A stretch of 51,991 nt of DNA from SFTH01 sp963643985 (lineage in GTDB: Bacteria > Bacillota > Clostridia > Christensenellales > Aristaeellaceae): NCBI GenBank assembly GCA_963643985.1, contig CAVINP010000004.1:1-51991 (forward strand), in the 5' to 3' direction. The position numbers and the translations under genes are program-made. Positions within the stretch are counted from its first letter, which is position 1, and the number at the start of each line of letters is the position of its first letter. The notes below the pieces were generated by a model. It did not search any database and had not been told where the DNA came from. It saw only the letters and a list, made by a program, of their open reading frames with translations. Positions 8,661 to 16,254 of the stretch are shown here, one piece after another.

Positions 8661-10407
8661 TTAAGTTCTGTTCCTTCCTTCGGATTTCCTTGGGTGTGTC
8701 GAGACTGACGGTGATGCCGCCCAGTTCATTTTTTTCAAACTTCAGCGGCGCAATGCCGTAAAATTCAAGGCGCGTGTTGACATTGGCAATTGCCGTGGAT
8801 TTTTTCTGCTTCTCGTGGAATTCCTCTGCGGCATTTTCGCCCGGCCCGTTGTCGATCACCTCGATATGATAGCTCTTTTCCGCTTCGCGGCATCTGAGCA
8901 CCACCCGCCCGCCGTCGCGCCGGCGCTGCACGGCATGGATCACTGCATTTTCCACCAGTGGCTGCACCGTGAGCGGCAGAATCTGAAAGTCCTCGGTCTC
9001 GACATCAAACACCATCTCAAAGCGATCGCCAAGTTGCGCCTGCTTGATGTCGGTATAGGCACGAATGGATCGAAGCTCCCGCGAGAAGGAAACCGTCTCC
9101 TCCATGCGTTCCACGCCGTCCACACGGTAGCGCACGTATTTTGCAAAGTCGCCCGCCATCTTGTAGGCCTTGTCCGCATCCAGACGAATCAGGGCGCGTA
9201 TGGAGTCCAGAGTATGATAGAAGAAATGGCTGGTGATCTGGACGGTTGCAATCTCGCTTTTGGAGACCTGCAATGCGGACTCCAGGCGAATCTGCTTGGC
9301 CTGAGCCACCACGACTGCGCGTATCGCCCGATAGACCATGATGTAGATATTGCCGAAAAGTGCCAGGTAGACGAGCCATGAAATGCTGTCTGTGAGGTAA
9401 TACTTGATCGCACTGTAGCCCGCGGATATCGCCAGCACGCTCACCATGATGCGATTCTGCTGGCGGAACTCAAGCACAAAGGCGTACACGATGACCGCTG
9501 CGCAGAGGTTGCGCGTTCCCGCCATCAACTGCGGAATTTCCTTTACGCCGAAGAACTGCAGCAGGAGCACCAGCACGAGATTGAGCAGCCCAGCCGCATG
9601 CAGCCCGAGCGCGATTCTGCGGCTGAGTCCGCTGTGCACGCGCATCAGATAGCGCGTATACATCACGGGGCAGAGCATAAAGGCAATGTCCTGAATCAGA
9701 ACATAGTTCGTGCCGCCCTGCACGTTCATCAGAATTGTGGTCTGCTTTGATGTCAGAAACACCGACAGCACCACCGTAAACAGGCTCAGCGAATACAGGC
9801 CCGTGCTGCCGATCACATAGTAGCGCAGTATGACGGCGACCAATGCAAACACGATGCCGATAAACAGTATCGCAAGGCCTGCCACAAAGTGCGGTATCGT
9901 CTTCATCTGTACCAGCCTGTCGATATCCTCGGCGCTGCCGTAGGTGCATTCCGGCATGAAGTTGGCAAACTCGGAATACGGCGTAGTCAGCGAAATTTCA
10001 AGCGTTTGCCCTGCACAGTCGGCAGGCAGCAGTACGACGTTCCAGCAACTGGGTGCGCAGGATGTCATTTTCTCCCCTGCGGGCTTCGTGAGCGTATAGA
10101 CAATTCTGCCGCCGAGGCTGACCTCCACGTCTGAATAGACCGTGTAGAAGCAGATCGCACCGGCCGTATCAAAGGCTTCCGGCAAAGTGACCGACAGGCA
10201 CGTCGTCTCTCCGGCCTCGCACTCGTGACGTTCGGGCAACTGTCCCACATACTCGCCGTTGAGCATCCAGCCGTCGTCGAGCTTGCCCAGACTGCGCTCC
10301 AGGCGGCCGTAACTCAGTGCCGCAGATGTGCAGTAATACAGGAGTGCCACCGCAATGAGGAAAATAGGGATGACCTCCCATATGTGCCGCTTTTGACGCC
10401 CGGTCAC
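8635..10407 (-). CDS. LytS-like membrane sensor histidine kinase
   Basis: 590 residues. One N-terminal membrane helix (about 9-29) is followed by an extracellular region of about 150 residues containing five Cys, then seven predicted membrane helices (about residues 185-375) in the style of 7TM-DISM receptors. The cytoplasmic kinase core has the His_kinase phosphoacceptor region SHFFYHTLDSIRALI (His394), where LytS relatives usually read PHFLFNTLNSI, then the N box LVENAVIHAV and the G1 box VIDNGPGE of a HATPase_c domain. Partner of the overlapping downstream response regulator. The ligand is unknown; neighbours do not identify it. A 12-bp inverted repeat lies upstream. Confidence 0.9.
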   Translation of the reverse strand: MTGRQKRHIWEVIPIFLIAVALLYYCTSAALSYGRLERSLGKLDDGWMLNGEYVGQLPERHECEAGETTCLSVTLPEAFDTAGAICFYTVYSDVEVSLGGRIVYTLTKPAGEKMTSCAPSCWNVVLLPADCAGQTLEISLTTPYSEFANFMPECTYGSAEDIDRLVQMKTIPHFVAGLAILFIGIVFALVAVILRYYVIGSTGLYSLSLFTVVLSVFLTSKQTTILMNVQGGTNYVLIQDIAFMLCPVMYTRYLMRVHSGLSRRIALGLHAAGLLNLVLVLLLQFFGVKEIPQLMAGTRNLCAAVIVYAFVLEFRQQNRIMVSVLAISAGYSAIKYYLTDSISWLVYLALFGNIYIMVYRAIRAVVVAQAKQIRLESALQVSKSEIATVQITSHFFYHTLDSIRALIRLDADKAYKMAGDFAKYVRYRVDGVERMEETVSFSRELRSIRAYTDIKQAQLGDRFEMVFDVETEDFQILPLTVQPLVENAVIHAVQRRRDGGRVVLRCREAEKSYHIEVIDNGPGENAAEEFHEKQKKSTAIANVNTRLEFYGIAPLKFEKNELGGITVSLDTPKEIRRKEQNLNEGNSGGR

Positions 10408-10428
10408 GCTGTTTCACCTGCCTATACT

Positions 10429-10467
10429 TATTTTCCCAAGCAACTTCATCGGTCACTTGGGAAAATA
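10429..10467. repeat. 12-bp inverted repeat between ricT and the kinase gene
   Basis: TATTTTCCCAAG (10429-10440) and its exact complement CTTGGGAAAATA (10456-10467), separated by 15 nt. It sits 22 nt upstream of the kinase start and 7 nt after the ricT stop. No U-tract follows on either strand as expected for an intrinsic terminator, so an operator or an RNA hairpin are both possible. Confidence 0.6.
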
Positions 10468-10473
10468 CAATTC

Positions 10474-11640
10474 TTATTCTTCTGATTTGGGTGCGCTGTT
10501 CTCGGGCGCGCTCTGCTGACCTTCCGCGCCATCTCCCTTATGCCGTCCGCGCCCGCCGCGACGGCGGCGGCGATGCTCGCGAGCCGGTTCCTTCTCACCG
10601 TCATTTCCGTCCTCTGCCGGCGCATCTTCGCCATGCAGTTTCTCCAGAAACTGGTCGGTGGAAAGATTCTTGGGCGCCTTCTGATGCGGATAACGGCGGC
10701 GCTTCGTCTCCTCGCCCTCGCCTTCCGGCGTCTCCTCTGTGGACTGCTGCGGGATCGGTGTGCGTTTCACGTTCTGACGCCTCTCCTGCGGCTTGGGCGT
10801 CTCGCGTACGGCGGGCTGATCATCCGGACCCGGCTTGCGCACATCGTCCATTGAATACTCACGCACTTCAAAGCTGTCATCCTCGCCGATACGTATGCGC
10901 ACTTTTACGCGCTCACGAATGGCATTGATCTCGGTGATCACGCCGACACCGTCGGGTGTGACGATGTCCTTGCCCACGCGCGGCACGCGCTTGAGCGTCT
11001 GCTCGTAGGTGTCCTGCTCGTACTTCAGGCAGCACATCAGTCGGCCGCACTGGCCGGATATCTTGGTCGGATTGAGCGAAAGATTCTGTTCCTTGGCCAT
11101 CTTGATCGAGACCGGCTGGAAGTCGCCCAGGAATGCGCCGCAGCAGATGGGGCGGCCGCAGGAGCCCAGACCGCCGAGCATTTTTGCTTCGTCGCGCACG
11201 CCGATCTGGCGAAGCTCGATGCGCATCTTGAACACCGATGCCAGATCCTTGACCAGTTCACGGAAATCCACGCGCCCGTTGGCCGTGAAATAGAATATGA
11301 TCTTTGAATTGTCAAAGGTGTATTCCACGCTTACCAGCTTCATCTCGAGCTTGTGCCTGGCCACCTTTTCCTGACAGATCCTGAATGCATCCTCCTCACG
11401 CTTGGCGTTGAGTGCCGCGCGCTGCTCGTCCTCTTCCGTTGCAAGGCGCACCACCTTTTTCAGCGGCGCTACGATCTGCTGATCGCTTACCGTGCGCGGA
11501 GACGTGACCACTTCTCCGAATTCAATGCCACGAGCCGTTTCCACAACGACATTCTGACCGGGCTTCGGCCAAAAATCACAGGGATCAAAATAATATACCT
11601 TGCCCGCTTTCTTAAAGCGGACGCCGATAACCGTTGCCAT
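10474..11640 (-). CDS. ricT: PSP1/YaaT-family protein RicT with Arg-rich tail
   Basis: RicT (YaaT) forms, with RicA and RicF, an Fe-S-containing complex that stimulates RNase Y-dependent mRNA maturation in Bacillus. The ATG at 11640 has GGAGG 7 nt upstream; the frame extends further upstream into the holB end, but without better signals. The PSP1 domain (residues about 1-260) carries the cysteine clusters CGRPICC and CGRLMCC, consistent with cluster ligands. Residues from about 280 to 388 are low-complexity: Pro/Glu-rich, then REHRRRRRGGRGRHKG. This basic tail could bind RNA; that is inference. Third gene of the darA-holB-ricT cluster. Confidence 0.93.
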   Translation of the reverse strand: MATVIGVRFKKAGKVYYFDPCDFWPKPGQNVVVETARGIEFGEVVTSPRTVSDQQIVAPLKKVVRLATEEDEQRAALNAKREEDAFRICQEKVARHKLEMKLVSVEYTFDNSKIIFYFTANGRVDFRELVKDLASVFKMRIELRQIGVRDEAKMLGGLGSCGRPICCGAFLGDFQPVSIKMAKEQNLSLNPTKISGQCGRLMCCLKYEQDTYEQTLKRVPRVGKDIVTPDGVGVITEINAIRERVKVRIRIGEDDSFEVREYSMDDVRKPGPDDQPAVRETPKPQERRQNVKRTPIPQQSTEETPEGEGEETKRRRYPHQKAPKNLSTDQFLEKLHGEDAPAEDGNDGEKEPAREHRRRRRGGRGRHKGDGAEGQQSAPENSAPKSEE

Positions 11641-11669
11641 ATAGTATCCTCCAATATATAAATCATCCG

Positions 11670-12620
11670 TCATGAACGGATAAGAGAAAAGAACATCGCA
11701 TCCAGTGCGTTTGTCCACGAGACGTTTTGTTTGAGCTGCCTGCGAAACTGCATCACGATCTTCATCATCTCACTGCCCGAATAGTGCGATGCACGAAGTC
11801 TGGCTGCGTCCTGCGTCTGCATCGGCGGCAGGTTGTTCTGTACGCGCATCAGATCCCGTGCCCACAATTCCAGAATTTCAAATACGCAGGTGCGATCGAC
11901 ATCCTTGATGCCGATCCTGTCAGCCGCAGCTGCAAAGCTGCCCGGCCCTTTCAGGCCTTCAATCGCATCGATGACGCGGCTGCGCAGCGACATATAGCCC
12001 GTGTCCGCATCTATCTCGAGTGCACGGCCGACCGAACCCTGTGCCAGGGCAGAGAGCAGCAGCGCACGATCCCGTGCAATGCCGTGTCTCTCCAGCACCT
12101 GCGTGCACTGATCCTGCTCAAGACAGTGAAAACGCACCCGCAGGCAGCGCGAAAGCACTGTGGGCAGCAGTGAAGCGGGTGTGTCCGTCAACAGGAAAAA
12201 CATGGCATCGCCCGTCGGACTTTCGAGCGTTTTCAGCAGGGCATTCTGCGCCTGCTCATTCATAAGCTCCGCACGCTCAATGATGGCAATCTTCATGCCG
12301 CCCTCATACGAGGCCAGCGACATGGTGTCCAACAGTCCGCGAATCTGCTCGACCTTGATTGTGTTTTTCTCCGGCACAATGTCGGTATGGATATCGGGAT
12401 GCACGCCGTTTAAACACTTTTTGCAGCTGTCACACACGTCGCATGGGTGATGGGACGCACTTCTGCAAAGCACGGTGCGTGCCATCAGATCCGCCATGGA
12501 ACGCTTGCCGGTGCCGCGAGGGCCGCAGAAAAGAAGGGCATGAACAATGCGCCCGGCTTGTGCCGAACGCATCAGCTGTTCCATTTTGGCATCCATACCT
12601 ACGAAATCTGCGAAATTCAA
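11670..12620 (-). CDS. holB: DNA polymerase III delta' subunit
   Basis: Clamp-loader subunit of the replisome. 316 residues, starting at TTG (LNFADFVGMDAKMEQLM aligns with the family N-terminus), with a GGGAGG site further upstream than usual; an ATG at 12596 is the alternative. Walker A reads CGPRGTGKRS, a four-Cys zinc module lies at CRSASHHPCDVCDSCKKC, and the SRC sensor motif is at LSRCLRVRF. The AAA+ delta' fold fits the length. Located between darA and ricT, the arrangement known around yaaQ-yaaR-holB-yaaT in Bacillus, here without yaaR. Confidence 0.93.
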   Translation of the reverse strand: MNFADFVGMDAKMEQLMRSAQAGRIVHALLFCGPRGTGKRSMADLMARTVLCRSASHHPCDVCDSCKKCLNGVHPDIHTDIVPEKNTIKVEQIRGLLDTMSLASYEGGMKIAIIERAELMNEQAQNALLKTLESPTGDAMFFLLTDTPASLLPTVLSRCLRVRFHCLEQDQCTQVLERHGIARDRALLLSALAQGSVGRALEIDADTGYMSLRSRVIDAIEGLKGPGSFAAAADRIGIKDVDRTCVFEILELWARDLMRVQNNLPPMQTQDAARLRASHYSGSEMMKIVMQFRRQLKQNVSWTNALDAMFFSLIRS

Positions 12621-12647
12621 ACCCTGCCGACAGCCTCCCTGAGCCTA

Positions 12648-12980
12648 TCAGAATTTATGGAACTGCTCCACATCCAGTACAAACACGGTTGCGCCGCCCA
12701 CCGTCACCTGAATGGGATAGGCGGGTGCGTACATGCCTGCACTGCCTGCCATGGGCGCATGCACGGGAGCCACCTGTGTGCGGCTCTTGCAAGTCTTCTC
12801 GATGATTTCCATGGCCTGAGAGAGCTTGTCATCGTCCACACCGGTCAGCAACGTGGTGTTGCCGGAGCGAAGGAAGCCGCCCGTCGTGGCCAGCTTGGTC
12901 GCCCTGAAGCCCTCATCCATCAATTTATTTACCAGGCGGGATGCATCCTCATCCTGTACGATAGCGATAATGAGTTTCAT
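12648..12980 (-). CDS. darA: cyclic-di-AMP-binding PII-like protein
   Basis: DarA (YaaQ/PstA) is a trimeric PII-like receptor for c-di-AMP in Bacillota. The 110-residue sequence begins MKLIIAIVQDEDASRLVNKL and has the family T-loop region ATKLATTGGFLRSGNTTLLTG, and ends with the VGGATVFVLDVEQF strand. First gene of the darA-holB-ricT operon, preceded by a strong promoter and a GGAAAGGGGAG site. Effector partners are not evident from the sequence. Confidence 0.95.
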   Translation of the reverse strand: MKLIIAIVQDEDASRLVNKLMDEGFRATKLATTGGFLRSGNTTLLTGVDDDKLSQAMEIIEKTCKSRTQVAPVHAPMAGSAGMYAPAYPIQVTVGGATVFVLDVEQFHKF

Positions 12981-13012
12981 GTATAAAACTCCCCTTTCCT
13001 TTTCGTACTTCT

Positions 13013-13041
13013 ATTATACACAAGATTCGGCATTTTATCAA
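13013..13041 (-). promoter_or_regulatory. sigma-A promoter of darA-holB-ricT
   Basis: Minus strand TTGATA (13041-13036), 17-nt spacer, TATAAT (13018-13013), 33 nt upstream of the darA ATG. Confidence 0.85.
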
Positions 13042-13058
13042 GTCATAATTTACACGTC

Positions 13059-13087
13059 TTGCAATTATGAGCCTGCGGGGATATAAT
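13059..13087 (+). promoter_or_regulatory. sigma-A promoter of the sortase gene
   Basis: TTGCAA (13059-13064), 17-nt spacer, TATAAT (13082-13087), 32 nt before the sortase ATG. Divergent from the darA promoter; the two -35 boxes are 17 nt apart. Confidence 0.8.
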
Positions 13088-13118
13088 TAAAACAGAACAG
13101 AAAGAACGGAGCATACGG

Positions 13119-14249
13119 ATGAAGAAGCGAAAGAGTCTGCTTGAACGTTATCAGGATATACCAAGGCAGTTGAAGAGCCGTCATGTGGCCGAGCGCAGCC
13201 GTGCACAGCGGCTGATTGCGCTTACAATCTGTGTCCCCGTTATGCTCTTCTGTGCCGTTCGCATCTTCATTTGGGAAGTTGACAGAAAAATCACGATCAG
13301 AAACAATGAAAACTATGCAAATCTGTACGCAAGCGCAGAACCGACCGAAGTCCCTTTTGTGAAGCCGACATCGGTGCCGACCGTTGAACCGACCATGGCG
13401 CCGACTGCAGCACCGACTGTTGCAGCAACCGCGGTTCCGACTGCAGCACCGACCGTTGAAGCGACTGCGTTTCCTACTGCAGCACCGACCACGCTCCCGG
13501 TCACCGCAAGCCCTGTACCCACGTCCACGGTCCCGGAATTTGAGGTGGCCGTGGACGCCACACTCGTACCCGAAGTCATGCCGAACAATGATACGCTGGT
13601 CTATGCGCTTGAGACACCCGGGCCGATTCAGGAGTCCTTCAACGCACTTCTGGCGGTCAACGACGAGACGGTCGGTTTCCTGAGCATCGATGACGTGCTT
13701 TCTCTGCCCGTCGTGCAACGTGAAAACGACAATGCATACTACCTCGACCACAGCTTTGAACGTGAGCAGAGCAATGCAGGTACACTCTTTCTGGACGGCA
13801 GCAACCTCCTTGTGCCCAAGGACCAAAACCTGATCATCTACGGCCACAACATGAAAAACGGCACCATGTTTCATGCGCTGATCGGCTACGATGACCTATC
13901 CTTTCTGCGCAAGCATCCGCTGGTGCAGTTTGATACAATCTACGAGAACCGGACCTACGTACCCTTTGCCGTGCTCTCCGTGGCGGTCGATGAGGGCAAC
14001 GCAGGCTATCTGAACATACGACGCTTCCTGTTTGACGAGGATGAATTTGACGGCTTCGTGCGTGATCTGCGCAGCCTGTCCAAGTACAGCATACCCGTTG
14101 ACGTAAGCTACGGGGACGAAATGCTTATGCTGGTCACCTGTGAATATACGCGCGAGAACGGCCGCTTCGTAATCGCCCTGCGTGCGCAGCGCGAAGGTGA
14201 AAGTACGGACGAACTTTGCCAGCTGGTGAGCGCGGCCAAACTGAACTGA
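13119..14249 (+). CDS. class B sortase with Pro/Thr-rich stalk
   Basis: Sortases are membrane transpeptidases that attach proteins to cell wall or polymerise pili. 376 residues: a basic cytoplasmic N-terminus of about 30 residues, one membrane helix (31-52), a stalk at about 74-138 built of APT/VPT/EAT repeats, then the catalytic domain with His243 (IYGHNMKNGTMF), Cys341 (LMLVTCEY) and Arg355. The YGHN and TCEY contexts fit class B. The stalk resembles a wall-spanning spacer. No LPXTG-type or NPQTN-type substrate is seen in the window; the large secreted protein at 23.4-27.2 kb ends without a sorting signal. Confidence 0.92.
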   Translation: MKKRKSLLERYQDIPRQLKSRHVAERSRAQRLIALTICVPVMLFCAVRIFIWEVDRKITIRNNENYANLYASAEPTEVPFVKPTSVPTVEPTMAPTAAPTVAATAVPTAAPTVEATAFPTAAPTTLPVTASPVPTSTVPEFEVAVDATLVPEVMPNNDTLVYALETPGPIQESFNALLAVNDETVGFLSIDDVLSLPVVQRENDNAYYLDHSFEREQSNAGTLFLDGSNLLVPKDQNLIIYGHNMKNGTMFHALIGYDDLSFLRKHPLVQFDTIYENRTYVPFAVLSVAVDEGNAGYLNIRRFLFDEDEFDGFVRDLRSLSKYSIPVDVSYGDEMLMLVTCEYTRENGRFVIALRAQREGESTDELCQLVSAAKLN

Positions 14250-14256
14250 CAAGCAG

Positions 14257-14287
14257 AAAAAAGGAACGTCGGAAAAACCGGCGTTCC
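14257..14287 (-). terminator. terminator of rplU-prp-rpmA
   Basis: Minus strand hairpin GGAACGCCGG-TTTTT-CCGACGTTCC (14287-14263) followed directly by six T (14262-14257). It lies between the convergent sortase and rpmA ends and may also stop sortase transcription. Confidence 0.88.
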
Positions 14288-14302
14288 TGATTTACCCGAT
14301 GA

Positions 14303-14599
14303 TTATTCTGCGGCAGCTTCCGTCTTGGGATAGATGCTGACCTGCTTACGGGTCTTGTCCTTGCGCTCAAACTTCACGACACCGTCGATCTTTGCGTACA
14401 GGGTATCATCATCACCGATGCCGACATTCAGGCCGGGATGGATTTTCGTGCCGCGCTGACGAACAAGAATGTTTCCCGCGAGAACGTACTGACCATCGCT
14501 GCGCTTGGTGCCCAGGCGCTGAGCATGGCTGTCACGGCCGTTACGGGAAGAACCCATTCCCTTCTTATGAGCGAAGAGCTGAAGATTCATCTTGAACAT
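14303..14599 (-). CDS. rpmA: 50S ribosomal protein L27 with cleavable N-terminus
   Basis: 98 residues. The start MFKMNLQLFAHKKGMGSS contains the extension found in Bacillota L27, removed after the LQLF motif by the protease Prp so that AHKKG becomes the mature N-terminus near the peptidyl transferase centre. The ATG at 14599 has GGAGG 8 nt upstream. The core (NGRDSHAQRLGTKRSDGQ, RQRGTKIHPG) is typical. The gene immediately follows prp. Confidence 0.98.
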   Translation of the reverse strand: MFKMNLQLFAHKKGMGSSRNGRDSHAQRLGTKRSDGQYVLAGNILVRQRGTKIHPGLNVGIGDDDTLYAKIDGVVKFERKDKTRKQVSIYPKTEAAAE

Positions 14600-14604
14600 T
14601 TGCT

Positions 14605-14958
14605 TTACCTCCGTTCCTTGAAGATAATCCGAAGATTGCGAGGGTATTCCCTCTGGATTGCCTGAAGCCCCTCAAGCAGCGTTTCAAGCAGGAGTTGTGC
14701 CTGCCTGATCTGATCCTGTGTGGCTTCACGCGTCAAACTTGCTTCAATGAACGCTCCGTTATCGTCTACATCGAACATCACAGGTGCTTTCAGGATGTCT
14801 TTAAGTCCGTTCAGCGTGCTTTGCGTCAGCGCCGATATCGCCGCACAGACGATGTCCTTGCCTTCATCCGCATAATTCGAATGTCCTTGGGACGAATATC
14901 CGATCAGAGCGCCGTCTGACCGTCTGAAAAAAGTGACGGTCGTTCCCGAGAATTTCAT
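14605..14958 (-). CDS. prp: ribosomal-processing cysteine protease Prp
   Basis: Prp cleaves the N-terminal extension of L27. 117 residues with the catalytic His in SQGHSNYADEGKDIVCAAIS and the catalytic Cys in the same motif (DIVCAA). Its ATG overlaps the rplU stop by one base (TGATG), and rpmA starts 5 nt after its stop, the usual rplU-prp-rpmA order. Co-occurrence with the extended L27 supports function. Confidence 0.97.
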   Translation of the reverse strand: MKFSGTTVTFFRRSDGALIGYSSQGHSNYADEGKDIVCAAISALTQSTLNGLKDILKAPVMFDVDDNGAFIEASLTREATQDQIRQAQLLLETLLEGLQAIQREYPRNLRIIFKERR

Positions 14959-15269
14959 CAGCCGTTGATAGCGGTGATTTCAACCTTGGTGTAGGGCTGA
15001 CGATGACCCTGCTTTTTGCGCTCGTTCTTCTTGGACTTGTACTTATAGACGACGATCTTCTTGCTCTTTACCTGAGAAAGAACCTTGCCTTCAACCTTGG
15101 CACCCTCAACTACGGGCGTGCCGATCTTGCTGGCTTCGCCATCGCTAACGAGCAGCACCTCATCAAAAGTAACCGCTTCGTCTGCCTGTGCGTCGATCTT
15201 TTCAACGAAAATAACGTCGCCCTGCTGAACACGGTACTGCTTGCCACCGGTCTTAATGACTGCGTACAC
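14958..15269 (-). CDS. rplU: 50S ribosomal protein L21
   Basis: 103 residues beginning MYAVIKTGGKQYRVQQGD and ending KKQGHRQPYTKVEITAING, the standard L21. The start is GTG at 15269: AGGAGG is 8 nt upstream of it, whereas the in-frame GTG at 15278 touches the ribosome binding site and would add three residues. Preceded by a structured leader and a perfect promoter. Confidence 0.97.
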   Translation of the reverse strand: MYAVIKTGGKQYRVQQGDVIFVEKIDAQADEAVTFDEVLLVSDGEASKIGTPVVEGAKVEGKVLSQVKSKKIVVYKYKSKKNERKKQGHRQPYTKVEITAING

Positions 15270-15285
15270 GCGTTGCACCTCCTAT

Positions 15286-15349
15286 ACATTAATCTCGCCG
15301 GGATTGGGCAGCATTTGCATGCTTTAGAAGCCGACCCCGAGCGGCTTAC
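15286..15349 (-). ncRNA. putative L21 operon leader RNA
   Basis: About 64 nt between the promoter and the rplU ribosome binding site. Two hairpins are visible on the transcript: AAGCCG/CGGCTT (15347-15328) and AGCAT-GCAA-ATGCT (15323-15310), followed by a C-rich stretch next to the AGGAGG. This resembles the autoregulatory L21 leaders of Bacillota, but I cannot confirm the family by eye. Confidence 0.55.
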
Positions 15350-15355
15350 CGAATG

Positions 15356-15384
15356 ATTATACCTGTTTTTTGCCCGTTTGTCAA
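15356..15384 (-). promoter_or_regulatory. consensus sigma-A promoter of rplU-prp-rpmA
   Basis: Minus strand TTGACA (15384-15379), 17-nt spacer, TATAAT (15361-15356). Both hexamers are exact consensus, fitting a highly expressed ribosomal operon. Confidence 0.93.
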
Positions 15385-15431
15385 TCAAAAGTGACTTTAT
15401 TCAGACCGCTACGCGAAAAAATAACCTTTCT

Positions 15432-16250
15432 TCAGCGGTCGAAGTAGGTACAGATGCCCTCAACCATGCCCTGCACCAGAAGCTTCTGATAATCGGGGTC
15501 GTTGAGCTTTTCATCTTCGTCGGGATTGGACATATAGCCCATTTCCACCAGTATGCACGGCACGGTCGACCAGTTGTTCATCGTGTAGGTATCACGCAGG
15601 AACACGCCGCGGGCCTTTGCGCCCGTAGCTTCGCTCATCTTCTCCAGCAGCACCTCGGCGGCCGCTTCGCTCTCTTCCTGCTTCTCACCCGTCTTGCGCA
15701 CAAACATGCCGATGCCGTTTGCACTGCGGTCCGTGCTGCCGTCACAGTGCAGGCGAAGCACCAGATCACAGTTGTATCCGTTCATCAGTTCGGCGCGTTC
15801 TTTGTTGGAAATATCCACATCGGCGGTATCGTGCGTCATGTAGACGGTGCAGCCTTCGTCCAGAAGCGCATCGCGCAGCTGCAGTGCGATCTCAAGATCG
15901 GTAACGTATTCGGCTATGCCCGTGCTGACACCGGACGTACCGGATGCCACCTTGGCCTTTGTCTCCTTGCTGCCGGGCGCAACCTGCTCCTTTTCGCTGT
16001 TGGCGTGCGCCTGATGTCCCGGATCGATGCCGATGATGATGCCGTCCAGACGGCCCTCGCCCATCGGTTCGGCTTTCAGCGAAGCCCGCGCGTGTGCCAT
16101 GTCCGCCTCTTCCGCTTCGGACGGCTCGGCGGTCACCTCTGCTGCGGGCACCTCGGATACAGCCACATCATCTACGATGGTCGTCTCTTCGGACAAAGCG
16201 GCACCCGTCAGCAATGCGAGCGTCAGCAGGACAGAGAATATACGTTTCAT
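15432..16250 (-). CDS. secreted N-acetylmuramoyl-L-alanine amidase (Amidase_3)
   Basis: Zinc amidase that cuts the bond between MurNAc and L-Ala in peptidoglycan. 272 residues from the ATG at 16250 (GGAGG 9 nt upstream): signal peptide MKRIFSVLLTLALLTGAALS, an acidic Ala/Glu linker (about 21-60), then the catalytic domain with zinc ligands His79 (GIDPGHQ), Glu114 (TGIAE) and His168 (LRLHCDGS) and the catalytic Glu236 (LVEMGYMSNPDED). There is no cell-wall-binding module. It starts 4 nt after the tetR stop and is therefore under the same operator. Confidence 0.94.
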   Translation of the reverse strand: MKRIFSVLLTLALLTGAALSEETTIVDDVAVSEVPAAEVTAEPSEAEEADMAHARASLKAEPMGEGRLDGIIIGIDPGHQAHANSEKEQVAPGSKETKAKVASGTSGVSTGIAEYVTDLEIALQLRDALLDEGCTVYMTHDTADVDISNKERAELMNGYNCDLVLRLHCDGSTDRSANGIGMFVRKTGEKQEESEAAAEVLLEKMSEATGAKARGVFLRDTYTMNNWSTVPCILVEMGYMSNPDEDEKLNDPDYQKLLVQGMVEGICTYFDR

Positions 16251-16254
16251 AAAA

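Noticed and set aside
13313..13588. A minus-strand frame of Gly/Ala/Val repeats.
   Set aside because: It is the antisense reading of the sortase Pro/Thr stalk repeats.
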